From the NCBI GenBank assembly GCA_012295275.1, contig CM022673.1, positions 8,252,811 to 8,295,310 of the forward strand: DNA of 42,500 nucleotides, written 5' to 3'. This stretch comes from Chrysomallon squamiferum. Taxonomy: Eukaryota; Mollusca; Gastropoda; Neomphalida; Peltospiridae. The position numbers and the translations under genes are program-made. Below the pieces are notes generated by a model. It was not told the DNA's origin, made no database searches, and saw only the letters and a program-made list of their open reading frames with translations. Position 1 is the first letter of the stretch. Every line of letters begins with the position of its first letter. Shown piece after piece: positions 14,090 through 25,510 of the stretch.

Positions 14090-17000
14090 TTAACCTGTTT
14101 GGTACCCTCTGCAATTGGAAAAAAAACAAATAAGCTAGATAGAGATATACATGCACACACACACATGCAAACATAAAGAGAAAGAAATATAAAGATAAGA
14201 CACTGTATTAGAATGTGTAGAATTCATATATATTAGAATCTATCTGACAGATTCTACATTCATACATGAATAATCTCTATCGAGGACAAGGATATGGAAA
14301 GAAAATTGTAGACTGATCTTAGTTTGAACAAAATACTGAATTCATAAGCTAAATATACAAACACTAATAACTGTATATACTGTACTACTCATGTGAATCT
14401 TTTGTTTAAAATATTTCAATACAGAAATGTACTATAGTGGCTTTAAAAACAAGATTCATTCAGCTTCATCTTACCTAAGACTGATGTCAGAATTAGACCT
14501 CACAAGCAGTGAAAATGATGTCTCCATGCTAGGGTTATCCAGAAAGATGAGAGCTAGATAATCACCAGATGGGAGTAAGTATTTGGCTTCAACATCATGA
14601 GAAACCACAAATTGACCCTGGTGACCATCAATAGTTCTAGGACAGTTGTCATAATACTTGTACAAATAATTAATGTCCACTGGTGGTCGTGTGTACAGCT
14701 GTGGAAAGATTATAAAACATGATGGCAGCCAAATTCCACCCAATTTATCTTGTAAAACTATGTTTAATCAGACATTTATTTATGTTTTTGCTTTATTTTT
14801 TGTTTTATTTTTTATTTTAAATTTGAGGTTTTTTCTCTAATTTATATGTATTTATTTATATACTCTCTAAATGAACAGTGTATATTTATTACTGCTGTAA
14901 AATATTTTAAAAAGAGAAAGAAAGAAAAAATATTTTTAAAAAAAGAAGAAAATTATTTTTAAAAATTAAAACTAAAATTAAAATTAAAGAAGAGACAGTA
15001 AAAGGTGAATATACCTGAAAATAAATAACACAAGATTTAAAAGATAAAGAAGAATTAATGAAAAAAGAAAAACAAAATTAAAGATAAAGTGAACAGAAAA
15101 CCCCCAAAAATATAAAAACAAATTACATACTGGAAAGACTCTAATTCCCACTGGATATTTCTCCTCTGGGTCCTGCATTACATGAAAAATAATTGGCTCT
15201 TCTGCAATTTAAAGAATTCATCATTTATTTTTGTATAGGTTTTTTGTTTAACATTTCATTATATATAATCTTGGATGAAATAAAAGTTCTGGTAAGTTCA
15301 CTATTTTGCTATTGTGAAGGTATCTAACTTGGTATGAATTTTAAACATTTTCAAACATATAAAAAAATAAATAAATAAATAAATAAGTAAATAAATAAAA
15401 ATACAAATTACTCAAAAATAAACTTAATTTGTCAGATTTTATTTTCCATACATTTGAGGTATTTTATGGAAGCTAAATACATTTGTACTCTGTGTTCAAA
15501 CTATGGATTAATGACAATCCTCACTCAAGAAAACACAATACATTTATACATTTATTTTGATTAATGACACTGAATGTACTTTATAGTTTAATATTATAAC
15601 TCACCAATGAATAGTGAATACAATTTGTGGATTAATGACATGCCTCTTCCATAAATGTAAAAAATCATCATCTGGATTAATGGATGCATTTTGTTGACTA
15701 ATGACATACTTGAAAGAAACCTACCTCTGCTTTGGACACTGAAGGCAAACTGTGGATTAGAGGCAAAAGTGTCCCGATGAGAGACTTGACCTCCTGAATT
15801 AACACCACGAATCCATTCACCAAACAGAGACACAGTTTCTGCTGTATTTTAAATTAAATGTTAAATATTTAGAACTGCAATGTATATAACTCAACTATGT
15901 AAATAAAATAAATAATGATAATATCAGTAATCACAATACAGAAAGAGTATTATAAATTATTGCATATATCACTACAAAAAATCTTTTTTCCATTTATCCT
16001 ATTTGCTAGGATTCATTTTGCTTCATTGCTTTTCTCAGTATCCTTTTTTCCTTCTTATTTTACATTTGAAAATATATATCATGGAATGGGAAAAAGCCTA
16101 AGGGGTGCCTTCCTTTCCTGTCGATGAAATATGCAAAATTTGTCATTACTATTTTGTGGAATGGAGAGAGTAGGTAATCTCTGTTATCTTCATTAAACAA
16201 ACATAACTACTTTGACTTTATTATCATCAAAATACACTTGTATAACTTAAACCACTGATAATGGTATTTGTTGTTCTTCACACAATGATAAAATGAAATT
16301 CTAAATTTAAAAATTGTATTTGATATAATGTACTAAACTAATTATATTACTTACACAGAGGATACTGATAATCATAGTGCACTAAAAATTTCTGTTCTTC
16401 ACATGATCGCAACACAACTCCACTCTCCATTTCTCTGAAATGGTTATCAATTCAATCATTATCAGTGCAACAGTTTGATTTTTATTCAGTGTGTTTGACT
16501 ATAATGTAAACATCCTACAATTACAGAGAGTCTGAATCGGCAAATACATACAAAAATCACAAAGAAGAATGTAAAATACATATATAGACCATTAAAAGGT
16601 ACACTTTAAAACTACTTGCCTCACATTCACCAAAGGACATGAAGTGAAGATTCGAATGACAAATTCTTTTTCTTGTCCCTCTGTAATGGTGGAAGGTATG
16701 ACCATATATTCACCTGGATCAACACGATGTCGAAATGAAGCCTGAATCTCACCCAGATACACATTTGTATTTTTTCCCAGAACCTCAATATTACATGCTG
16801 GTTTCCTTCCTGAGGATTTTCCTATAGTCTTTACAATAAACATATTTAGATAAATTTCCTATGATAAAATTAAAATATTCTTCAGCAAGGAGTATAAATT
16901 TTAAAAACATGTTAAAAAAAAAAAAATAAAAAATTTGAATTATGCTATATTCTTTCTTTAGAAAATACATTTCATTTTCAGAAAGTCCCAGTAGAGCATT

Positions 17001-19567
17001 CAATTTATTATTTGGGGTAATCAGAAATGTATAATAACGAAAACAATGAAAAAGAGATGAATAAATGTTTGCATAAATAAAGAAAATAACTGTGGGCTAA
17101 CACAGAAAACTTATTGATAATAAAAAAAAAGTTAAATAAAAAAATGCAATAAAAATAATAATAGCTCTCTCCAAAAAAAAGAAGAAAAAAAAGAAAAGAA
17201 AAACAGGAAAATAAAATAAATTATTCCTACTCTAAACAAATCACATCTAATGCTGAGTCTGTCATGTTTCCGATCTTTTGTTCTCTGAATTACTTGAACA
17301 ACCAGTGGAATGAAACCTTCTTTAGTCATTCCTGAAAAATATTTTGATGCCTAATCAGATGCAGCTTTGCAGTTGTATTCATCAATAAATTACAGTGGTA
17401 CCTCAAGTTATGAGTGCTTCAACTTATGAGTTTTTCGACTAATGAGCAGCCGATCTGTTGATTTTTTGCTTTGATTTGCGAGCCAAAATTTGAGTTATAA
17501 GCGAGCTTCAGATATGCTGCTGCTAATTTTGCACAACGAACAACACAACATCTGCCCAGCATCCCACATCTTACTCATCTGTTTCACGTGGTTACTTTGC
17601 CTTGGAAGCATCTCTATTGTATTGTGTTCGTTTTATGTGCAGCACTTTGCCAAATTTCCATGGATCCTGAGAAAGTAAGTGAAATGGACAGTCCTGAGAA
17701 GAAGAAGTGGATGATGTCCATTGAATTAAAGCATGAAATCATAGAAAACATGAGCAAAACTTGTAAGTCAAGGTACCACTGTATAATCATTTTCTGTATT
17801 ATTATTTTCACTGTGTAACTGTTCAAGACTTTATTATAAGCTTCTAAATTGCATTTTCGGAGAACAAAACTGCATAGAGTTTGGATTATTTAATAAAAAT
17901 AACTATATTTTTGAATAGAGATAATAACCACTTGAATAAAACTGCTACAAACAGTTCCTTTTATCTTACCTTCTGCTGGGAGATTGAAGACATATCGTGG
18001 ATTGTCTAGACGGTTTTCATATCCTGCAGCTTTATCTCCCACCCAGGCTCCATAGATGTAAGTAACATAATCTACAAATAAATAAATACAATACCAATAA
18101 TTTTTTGTCAATTTGATGAGTATTTAATTACATTTAACCAACTAAACTATTAAAAGTATAATTCACTGATAAGCTGGAGTATCTATTAGTCTATCAATAT
18201 TAAAAAAAAAAAAATACAAATTAAGATAAAAATGATAGAAAAGTGACAACTTCTGTGAATCTCCACACTCTTTCTTATTAGAAAATATTGGCTTCTATTA
18301 ACACAAAAAGATCATCTTAACCTCTTTATCATCACCACCATGTCAAATAATTACTTGTCATTATTCTTAATTCACTAAATACAACTGTTATTGGATAATT
18401 TATTATTGCCAACTTACGAGAATACAAATAAGGAATCACTGTACCTGCATCTCACAGTGCAACAAATTAATGACTCATTGCTTATTATTTATGGATTAGT
18501 ATAACTCGTTATCTAAAACTACTTGCTAAAACAATCGTTCACAACTCATATAACTTATTATAGCTGACTAAATACTCACATAGGTTATCACTGACGCCAT
18601 CACAGTCAAAGTCTGGTGTGAGATTACAAATTGTGGTCTGTGAGAAGTAGGTGAGAAAATCTTCAAGTGAAATCCAGAATTCACCATTGTCAATGTTTGG
18701 ATTATCTACTGATCTCCCTACCACTGTTCTCCACTCTGCACTCCTGAAAAATAAATATATAAATTAAAAACATTGAATTCAAAAAGAAAATTAATTCATA
18801 TTTCAAAAATTAAATGAATAAGAATAAAACTAATGATAATCCTAATGGAAAATAGACTGATAAGAACATAGAAAATCGAAAACTATTTAAACTAAATTTA
18901 ACAATGACATCATAAATTCTGGAGAATGCTATTACCATAAAAATATGTTAAAACTAAACTAAATTTAAGTTCATTGAAATCATTATAAAACAATATGAAA
19001 AAAAAAAAAAAAATAGGAATTAAATAGTTTAATGCTAAATACTCAGACATGTATATAATTTTAGCTTAACACTAGAAAATGTGACTGAAATGAACAAAAA
19101 TCAATCCATATAAGGGCTATCAATCAAATTAAATCCTATGCTATTTAAATTTATAAATACTTAAATCACAAGATATATGTAGTGTATTACTGGTGTTAAA
19201 TCATTAAAAATATAAGATTTGTAATATCATGTTATTTACCCATCACTCCAGGGGCCTTTCCATTCATAATGTCCCCAAGGATTTCTCACTCTAATTAAAT
19301 GAACTTCTTTGCCATCACTAGTGTCAACCTTTTAATAAAAATATATATCTGCCTAATGAAAACCTTTAACCAAAGATTTTAATTTTTTAGGCAGATATAT
19401 ATTTTATTTCAGGTTTATGAAAATGATAAGAAAAAACATATATCCCTCTAAGAATACACATTTAGAAAAAATGATAAAGTGTAAAAAAATAAATATACTG
19501 ATTAAACAGGTTTGCAATATAAAATGAAGGAAACATCTTGATAATTTGCAAGTGTTAGACACACACA

Positions 19568-19620
<53 letters not shown>

Positions 19621-20197
19621 TTTTAAACCTTTGTTTATTTTAAATAAAAAAATTATGCTTACTGTTCCTGTGCCATTTAAGGAATATGCATGTCCACCAA
19701 CCAGTCCAGCATAGTTGTCATATTCAGGCTGTAATTATTATTTAAAAGTTTGAAAAACCATTACATCAGTATATTTAAAATAAGTGAAGAAATACACTTA
19801 TGTAATATAAACAATGAAAACAATCATGTCTGTATCTGTATATCTGTATAGCTATCAAAGTTTTTGTGTCTTTAAAAATATCTATTTCATATTTGCCAAC
19901 AATATAAAAATTACATACAGGAACAGTACAAGCAACCAATGCTCCAGATCGAAGAGCATTTCGGACTCGTCTGAAGAGCTTCATGGGGTCAGGAACATCT
20001 TGTTCTAAGTCCACCTTCTCTGCTACCCCACCTGTCAGAGCCAGGTAAGCATCACTAGCCTGACCACCATATATAGCATTGTAGGAACCATACAGTCTGA
20101 AAGTGAACAAAACCTGATTATTTTACTTCAGGAAATGAGGGACAGAATGACAGAAGGAGATAAAGAATATACAAATAAGAAAGAGATAAGTGTGTAT

Positions 20198-20257
<60 letters not shown>

Positions 20258-22832
20258 CAGAGAGACAGAATGTTTGTTTACTTTGCAAACCCTTTCTCCA
20301 CCATAGCAACCCACATCTCATTGTCATCAGATGCTGATTTGGCTCCCCAGAGTTTGTTGCCATACACAACTGGGAGACAATCATCTGTGTAAACTGTCTC
20401 CCACTGACCAAAACGATAAAAGCAACATTTGAGAACTCCGGCATTTGGATTCCAGCCATCTTTAGGGATGATCTAGGAAAATATGAATTTATTATATCAG
20501 TCATACATTTTACCAATTTTAGAGATTTTTGTATTTCATTTATTTTTAAATATATTGATTTGACTGATTTAGAAACATGCTGTTTTATATTGCAGGTATA
20601 TTACTTCTGTTTTGTTTGTTTGTTTATTTAATATGTTTTCTTTTCTTACTCTGTAAATATAATCAGGTTTCTCAGCCACACTAGCAAGCATAGAGAGGAA
20701 CCAACAGGTTCCTGCTGAACCCTGCCCAATATCATACCGTGTTGTCCCATCTGAAAAAAGGACAGGATTCTGACAAAATTCCTGAAAAATTTAAAAAAAA
20801 GAAAATTAAAAAAATAATAAAATAAAATAAAAATAACAAAATTTTTTTATAAAATAAAAGTAATTAAATAATTTAAATTAATAAATATTCAAATGCCAAC
20901 TACAACAGCATTAAAAGAATGCATCTTCCAAAGAGTCTTAGACCTATAAATTATTTAAATCAAAATGTGCTGAGTTGTCATTGATCAAACCAACATTGAT
21001 TTTTCATTCAATTAGCAAACAGTGAAAACAAGAATTTAGAAGTAACTTTTTACTTTAAAAATATGTCATTCAGGTTTAATGACAGAATTGTCATGCCAAT
21101 GACTATATTCTTGAACAACTATTGAATTAAAATGGAAAGCAAAATGGTTTTAGGAGATATTCAGTTACTAGTATATAATCTAGATGCACCATATTATACC
21201 ACCATTCCCACACCTGAAAATAGACTCAGTTATTATAGATTATTTTTCCAAAGGAGAGATACACATTCTGGGTTACAAACGACTGATAAGGCTTCTCTGT
21301 TGACTACAGCAACATGAACCATTTATCTGTATTCTTGTTTTATATCTAAGGTATTCTAATATCATTAACATTTAAATAATTTAGAAACATCATAAATGTA
21401 GTAGTTTTTTTAAAGCTAAATTTTGATATTATTATTAGTTTTAGTGGGGTTTGTTAAAGGGGGTTATTGTGTTTTTTTCTGATGAAAACAGGAAACATGC
21501 AAACACAACTGTGATGCTAGTTTCACTGATTAAGATAGGTTTCTTCTCTTAGAAATTAACATTATAAAAACATAAAAGCAAATGAAATTTTAACATCCTT
21601 ATAATCTGAGAATACAGACTGATATAAAAATAGAGATTTTTTTTCATCAATACCAGATATTTCAGGCAAGTTAACATAAAATAATAATTATAATAATAAT
21701 AAGTAAAAAAAGTAAATAAAAAAAATAATAAAAAAAAAATACAGCAAACAAAAAACATTGTTAACAAAAAATATAATTAAAAAATAAATAAATAAATAAA
21801 CACATTTCATTTACTTATTAAAAGTCAAATGTTCATGAATCATGAACTAATATTTCAGAATAGAACTCTGTGATAGCTGTATAGTTTGTCAAAATCAGAT
21901 AATATTTTATTTTATTTTTTTAAAATCATATTTATATATTTAAAAAGCTATTGTCTCACTTATTTATAAAACTGGTCCTCTGAATTGTAGTTTGGCACAG
22001 CATTAGCACTTCCTAATAATTTCAGCAGTATTCATCTTATTTTAAGATGAGAATGAAAATTAGCAAGATGACTGACAGGTAAAAGCACTGCTGGCAAAAC
22101 AAATTCTGAACTGATTTTACAGGTATTGTCAACTAATTTATATTTTTTTTATGATTCACATTTTAACAGAAAGATGGTGCAATGTGGTGAATTTTTTTTT
22201 TCAGGTACCAATATTTGCTGTGTTACCTGTATAAATGATACAACTCTCTAAGGCCACTGCTAGGCATTTTGCATTGTTAGCATTGATGATTTTTAAAAGA
22301 CAAGACAAAAGGTGAACTCAATTATTTTGTTAATTTGAAGGATTGTTATTCATTATAAATGTGATGTGTATACAAAGCAATACTCAAGTATGTTTGTCAT
22401 GACTGTTGCTCTTTAAAATAAATTTTTACAGAAATGTTTTGGGTGTTTTAATTATATTATCGTTAATCTTTCTCCCCTCTGTCTCTCTCTCTCTCTTCTC
22501 TCTCTTTCTTTTCTCTCTCCTCTTACCATAGGCCTCTTCCATTCAATTCTGTCTCTTCTGTACTCAGCAATAGCTACATACAATGGAAAGTCTTGATCAG
22601 TGAACAACATTCCTTGTCTTGTTGGATCTTGAGGAGCCTCTCGTAAATGTTTTTTAGTTCGAAAATCTAACCTTGTTTCAAACAATCCAGTGACCTTATC
22701 ACTAACATATTTCAAAGCCACTTTACGTGATCGAGTGACACTTTCCACTCTGTGAGCTTGTACGGGTCTTGGTCCAGCATCACGTGTCCCAGTGCCATAT
22801 ATCCTGCTCTCTGACGAAGGTACACATCCCAT
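14090..22832 (-). CDS. Atypical calpain (Cys protease, two C2-like domains, no EF-hands), 15 coding exons
   Basis: Exons in transcript order: 22832-22527, 20781-20650, 20472-20282, 20096-19919, 19728-19663, 19328-19240, 18743-18580, 18071-17970, 17331-17231, 16858-16620, 16434-16355, 15841-15725, 15201-15131, 14698-14475 and 14108-14090. They sum to 2079 nt, in frame, 692 aa. The N-terminus [10 protein letters not shown] fits N-myristoylation plus Cys palmitoylation. The protease core has Cys128 (GSAGTCWFL), His282 ([10 protein letters not shown]) and Asn307 (VRNPWG), with spacing close to classical calpains. The usual Asp before the catalytic Cys is Thr. Two C2-like domain III units follow, about 375-530 ([17 protein letters not shown]) and 550-690 ([21 protein letters not shown]). 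No penta-EF-hand part remains. Family members are Ca-dependent regulatory proteases; the acylation suggests membrane location. Uncertain points: the start of exon 10 (TAG acceptor chosen, AAG possible), the tiny last exon (SLRGYQTG; without it translation stops at SLR), and untranslated leader exons upstream. Confidence 0.9.
16614..16619 (-). promoter_or_regulatory. GC-AG intron donor in the calpain gene
   Basis: The tenth coding exon ends GTGAG followed by GCAAGT in transcript sense. This matches the known AG|GCAAGT consensus of the minor GC-AG intron class, and the phase (2) fits the next exon, completing an Arg codon. No GT donor in the right phase is seen close by. Confidence 0.7.
17393..17781 (+). 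mobile_element. Tigger-type (Tc1/mariner) DNA transposon remnant, internally deleted
   Basis: The left end starts CAGTGGTACCTCAAGTTATG and the right end, reverse complemented, starts CAGTGGTACCTTGACTTACA: imperfect terminal inverted repeats flanked by TA on both sides (17391-17392 and 17782-17783). Inside, on the plus strand from 17660, a frame reads [19 protein letters not shown], then [11 protein letters not shown]. This looks like the N-terminal DNA-binding start of Tigger/pogo-type transposases. It then breaks off directly into the right terminal repeat, so most of the transposase is gone. The element sits in the calpain intron between coding exons 8 and 9, in the opposite orientation to the gene. 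Confidence 0.82.
19337..19405. repeat. Perfect 19-bp inverted repeat (hairpin) beside a calpain splice acceptor
   Basis: The left arm 19337-19355 (AAAATATATATCTGCCTAA) is the exact reverse complement of 19387-19405, with a 31-base loop. In the calpain transcript the hairpin occupies the last stretch of the intron before the exon at 19328-19240; its near arm ends about 8 bases from the exon. It could mask the branch point or pyrimidine tract, or be a miniature fold-back transposon. Confidence 0.85.
19571..19619 (+). repeat. (AC)n tract in calpain intron 5
   Basis: About 24 AC dinucleotides, with a shorter interrupted run just before it from 19559. In the calpain transcript this reads GU repeats, complementary to the AC repeats transcribed from 20201-20256. 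Confidence 0.95.
20201..20256 (+). repeat. (TG)28 tract in calpain intron 3
   Basis: Uninterrupted TG dinucleotides over 56 bases. The His-Thr-rich minus-strand reading frames here are artefacts of the repeat, which lies between calpain coding exons 3 and 4. Confidence 0.95.
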
Positions 22833-23132
22833 TGCAAATTTTCAAAATAAAGATATTTAACTGTTTCTGTGAAATAAGAAAAATCATACGGAAACATTAG
22901 ATATATGAATGAACTCTAGATGGATTGATTAAGGGGATGAATAACTTTTCTTTTATAAATACGAAGTCAAGGAAAGGAATTTCTCTGCAACTACTTACTG
23001 TTGCAAGGAATCTTAAGAATAGATTTTCCTGCAGACAGAAGATAACACATTCATGACGATTTTAACTTTTGTCGTGCCAATCATTGAGAACTGAAATGGG
23101 AAATAATCTGAAGATCTAAGTCAATAACTGCA

Positions 23133-23164
<32 letters not shown>

Positions 23165-23647
23165 TACTACTACTACTATTACTACTACAAACACTGATAA
23201 TGATGATGATGATGATAATTGTTATCAGTAACCAGTATCAACACCAACCAGTATGACAGTATGATCCTGTCAGTCAAAAGACCAAGGAAATAAAATGTCT
23301 TAATAAAAAATCAGAATAGGATGTAAATATTATTTATACAATGTTTATATCTAATTATGAAATAGTGATTATAAGCTGAAAAATAATGAACTGTCACTTT
23401 AAATATACAGTTTATATCTAAAAATATAATAATAATAAATAAATAAAAAATATTATAAAAATAATTTAAAAAAAAAATTTACAAATCTTGTTTTAAAATT
23501 TTTTATTTGTTTATTTTTTAATGTTGAAAAAAAAAAATTAATGAATAATTATTTAATTTTTTATTGTTGTCATGATTGTTTTCCCTGCTGTTGCAACTGA
23601 TGGTAATGTAAGCAAACAAAGAAGAATTAATTTTATTATTTTTTTAT

Positions 23648-23851
23648 TAATAGACATTGAACACTTCCATATTTTAAATGAAAATAATTACAATAATAAT
23701 AATAACAATAAAGAAATAAAAAAATATAAATAATAATAATAATAATAATTAATAGACATTGAACACTTCCATATTTTAAATGAAAATAATTACAATAATA
23801 ATAATAACAATAAAGAAATAAAAAAATATAAATAATAATAATAATAATAAA
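23648..23851. repeat. Perfect tandem duplication, 102-bp unit, two copies
   Basis: The segment starting TAATAGACATTGAACACTTCC at 23648 recurs at 23750 with no mismatch that I can see, including the (AAT)n stretches inside it. The unit is a multiple of 3, so a minus-strand frame simply repeats itself; it is not a gene. Confidence 0.9.
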
Positions 23852-25461
23852 AGAATGAAAGAGAAAAAACACTTTTAATCACTGCAAACCTCCATACAGT
23901 TTACTGACTGGTTTACTAATTTGTGTGAAGACTAGAATTTAAAATTATTATTATCTTGTTAAAATGAAAACAGCATTAGTACAATACTTTAATGGATTAA
24001 ATAAGTAAATAATAAACAGCTTTGGAGACCTAAATGAATTCACTTTAATGATCAATTAAGACTGTTCAATAAAATCAATAATCTTGTCACAGTCTGATAA
24101 TAATACATAATAAGAGATAACACACAGATGTCACAACCTTATACTTACATATGTAAGTGATACACAAAAGAAGTCCTAGTATTAAATACTTAATTCTTGG
24201 TGGTTACAACATGTTACAGATCTGGTTAGCTTAACCACCATTTTTTAACGTTATTGTTTATTCATCAAACAACTCATGAGGTGAGTATACTGACCACTTA
24301 GCAACAATGACAACAAACATGCAGACACTCTCGATAATGGGAAGTCACTCCTGGCAGCCACATTCTTCATTCACAAAGAAATATAAAAAAAGCATTCAAA
24401 AAGGGTTGTGAGATTTGTTTAGAGAAACTGAACTGTCACAGGGCTATAGACACAGATCAACAAGATTAAGACTTAATATCAACTTGACAAATTATAGCTT
24501 AGTTAATATGAGGATTAATCTTTTATTGTGTGTTTAGAAATTAGGAAATCTATTAATATTTAACATATTATAATACATACAAAATTACCCTCACATAAAC
24601 ATATCATATAAGAATATATGCACACATAGAGATAAAAATAAATACAAACACACATTAACACAGATATCAAAAATCATACACATACATATTGTATACAAAA
24701 CAAATCTCCTTTTATAATTATTACCATTATTAAAATAATTTTAAAACATTATTTTTGATATTTTTTAATCATTATCTAAATGCATTCAGATGTCAGCAAA
24801 CATATTAACGATCAGTCTTCAAAGTAGCTAAGGAAACATTATTCATTGTTTATAAAGTAACATTTACAGCTCTATAATTGTACTTAATGTAAAAAAATTA
24901 AGGTTTAACAAGCCTCTGCTTACAAACTCAGGAAATGGGATTTGTTTTTACTGATTATTTTTATTTTTTTTTTGATTTTTTTAATCAGACATTTAAAAGA
25001 AACAGTGAATGGAAGAAAAAAGAAAAAAGAGCATGGGAGAATGAGATAAAAATAATCAATCAAAGAAAAATACAAAAAGAAGAAAAATCAGGAAATTTTT
25101 ATGTTAGGGAATGAAAGAATATTAAAAACTGAGATATGCTTAAGGCTTTGAATAAATAAATTAATAAACTACTTTCCTTCAATATCAAATTCAAATACTG
25201 CTTTAATATATTTTGAAAATAACATATTTTTATTTTGTTGAAATATTAATAAGTTAACTATTCAAGAATATATTTAGCTATTTGAAAAATATATATATAA
25301 TAATAATAATTAAAAAGTTACAATCTGCTGTATTTTATTTACTTCTTCATCACCTTTCTAAGTGAATTATTATTACAGAAAACTGCACATATCAGTGTAC
25401 ATATTTGTATATGTATGCAAGCACTATCTCACTGTGCCATTTATTTATTTATTTATTTTTA

Positions 25462-25506
<45 letters not shown>

Positions 25507-25510
25507 TTTT
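25462..25510 (+). repeat. (ATT)n microsatellite
   Basis: About fifteen ATT triplets preceded by (TTTA)n. The poly-Tyr frame across it is not coding. Confidence 0.9.

Noticed and set aside
13951-14166. Alternative longer last calpain exon (RKIGVLRRQHYG...)
   Set aside because: It needs the weaker acceptor at AATTTCAG. The TTTTTTCCAATTGCAG acceptor just upstream in the transcript is stronger and gives a short in-frame end; not fully excluded.
17614-17826. Minus-strand 70-codon frame inside the Tigger element
   Set aside because: Antisense shadow of the transposase N-terminus.
22712-22897. Minus-strand frame MFPYDFSYF overlapping calpain exon 1
   Set aside because: It is out of frame with the calpain reading, which has clear family homology across the same bases.
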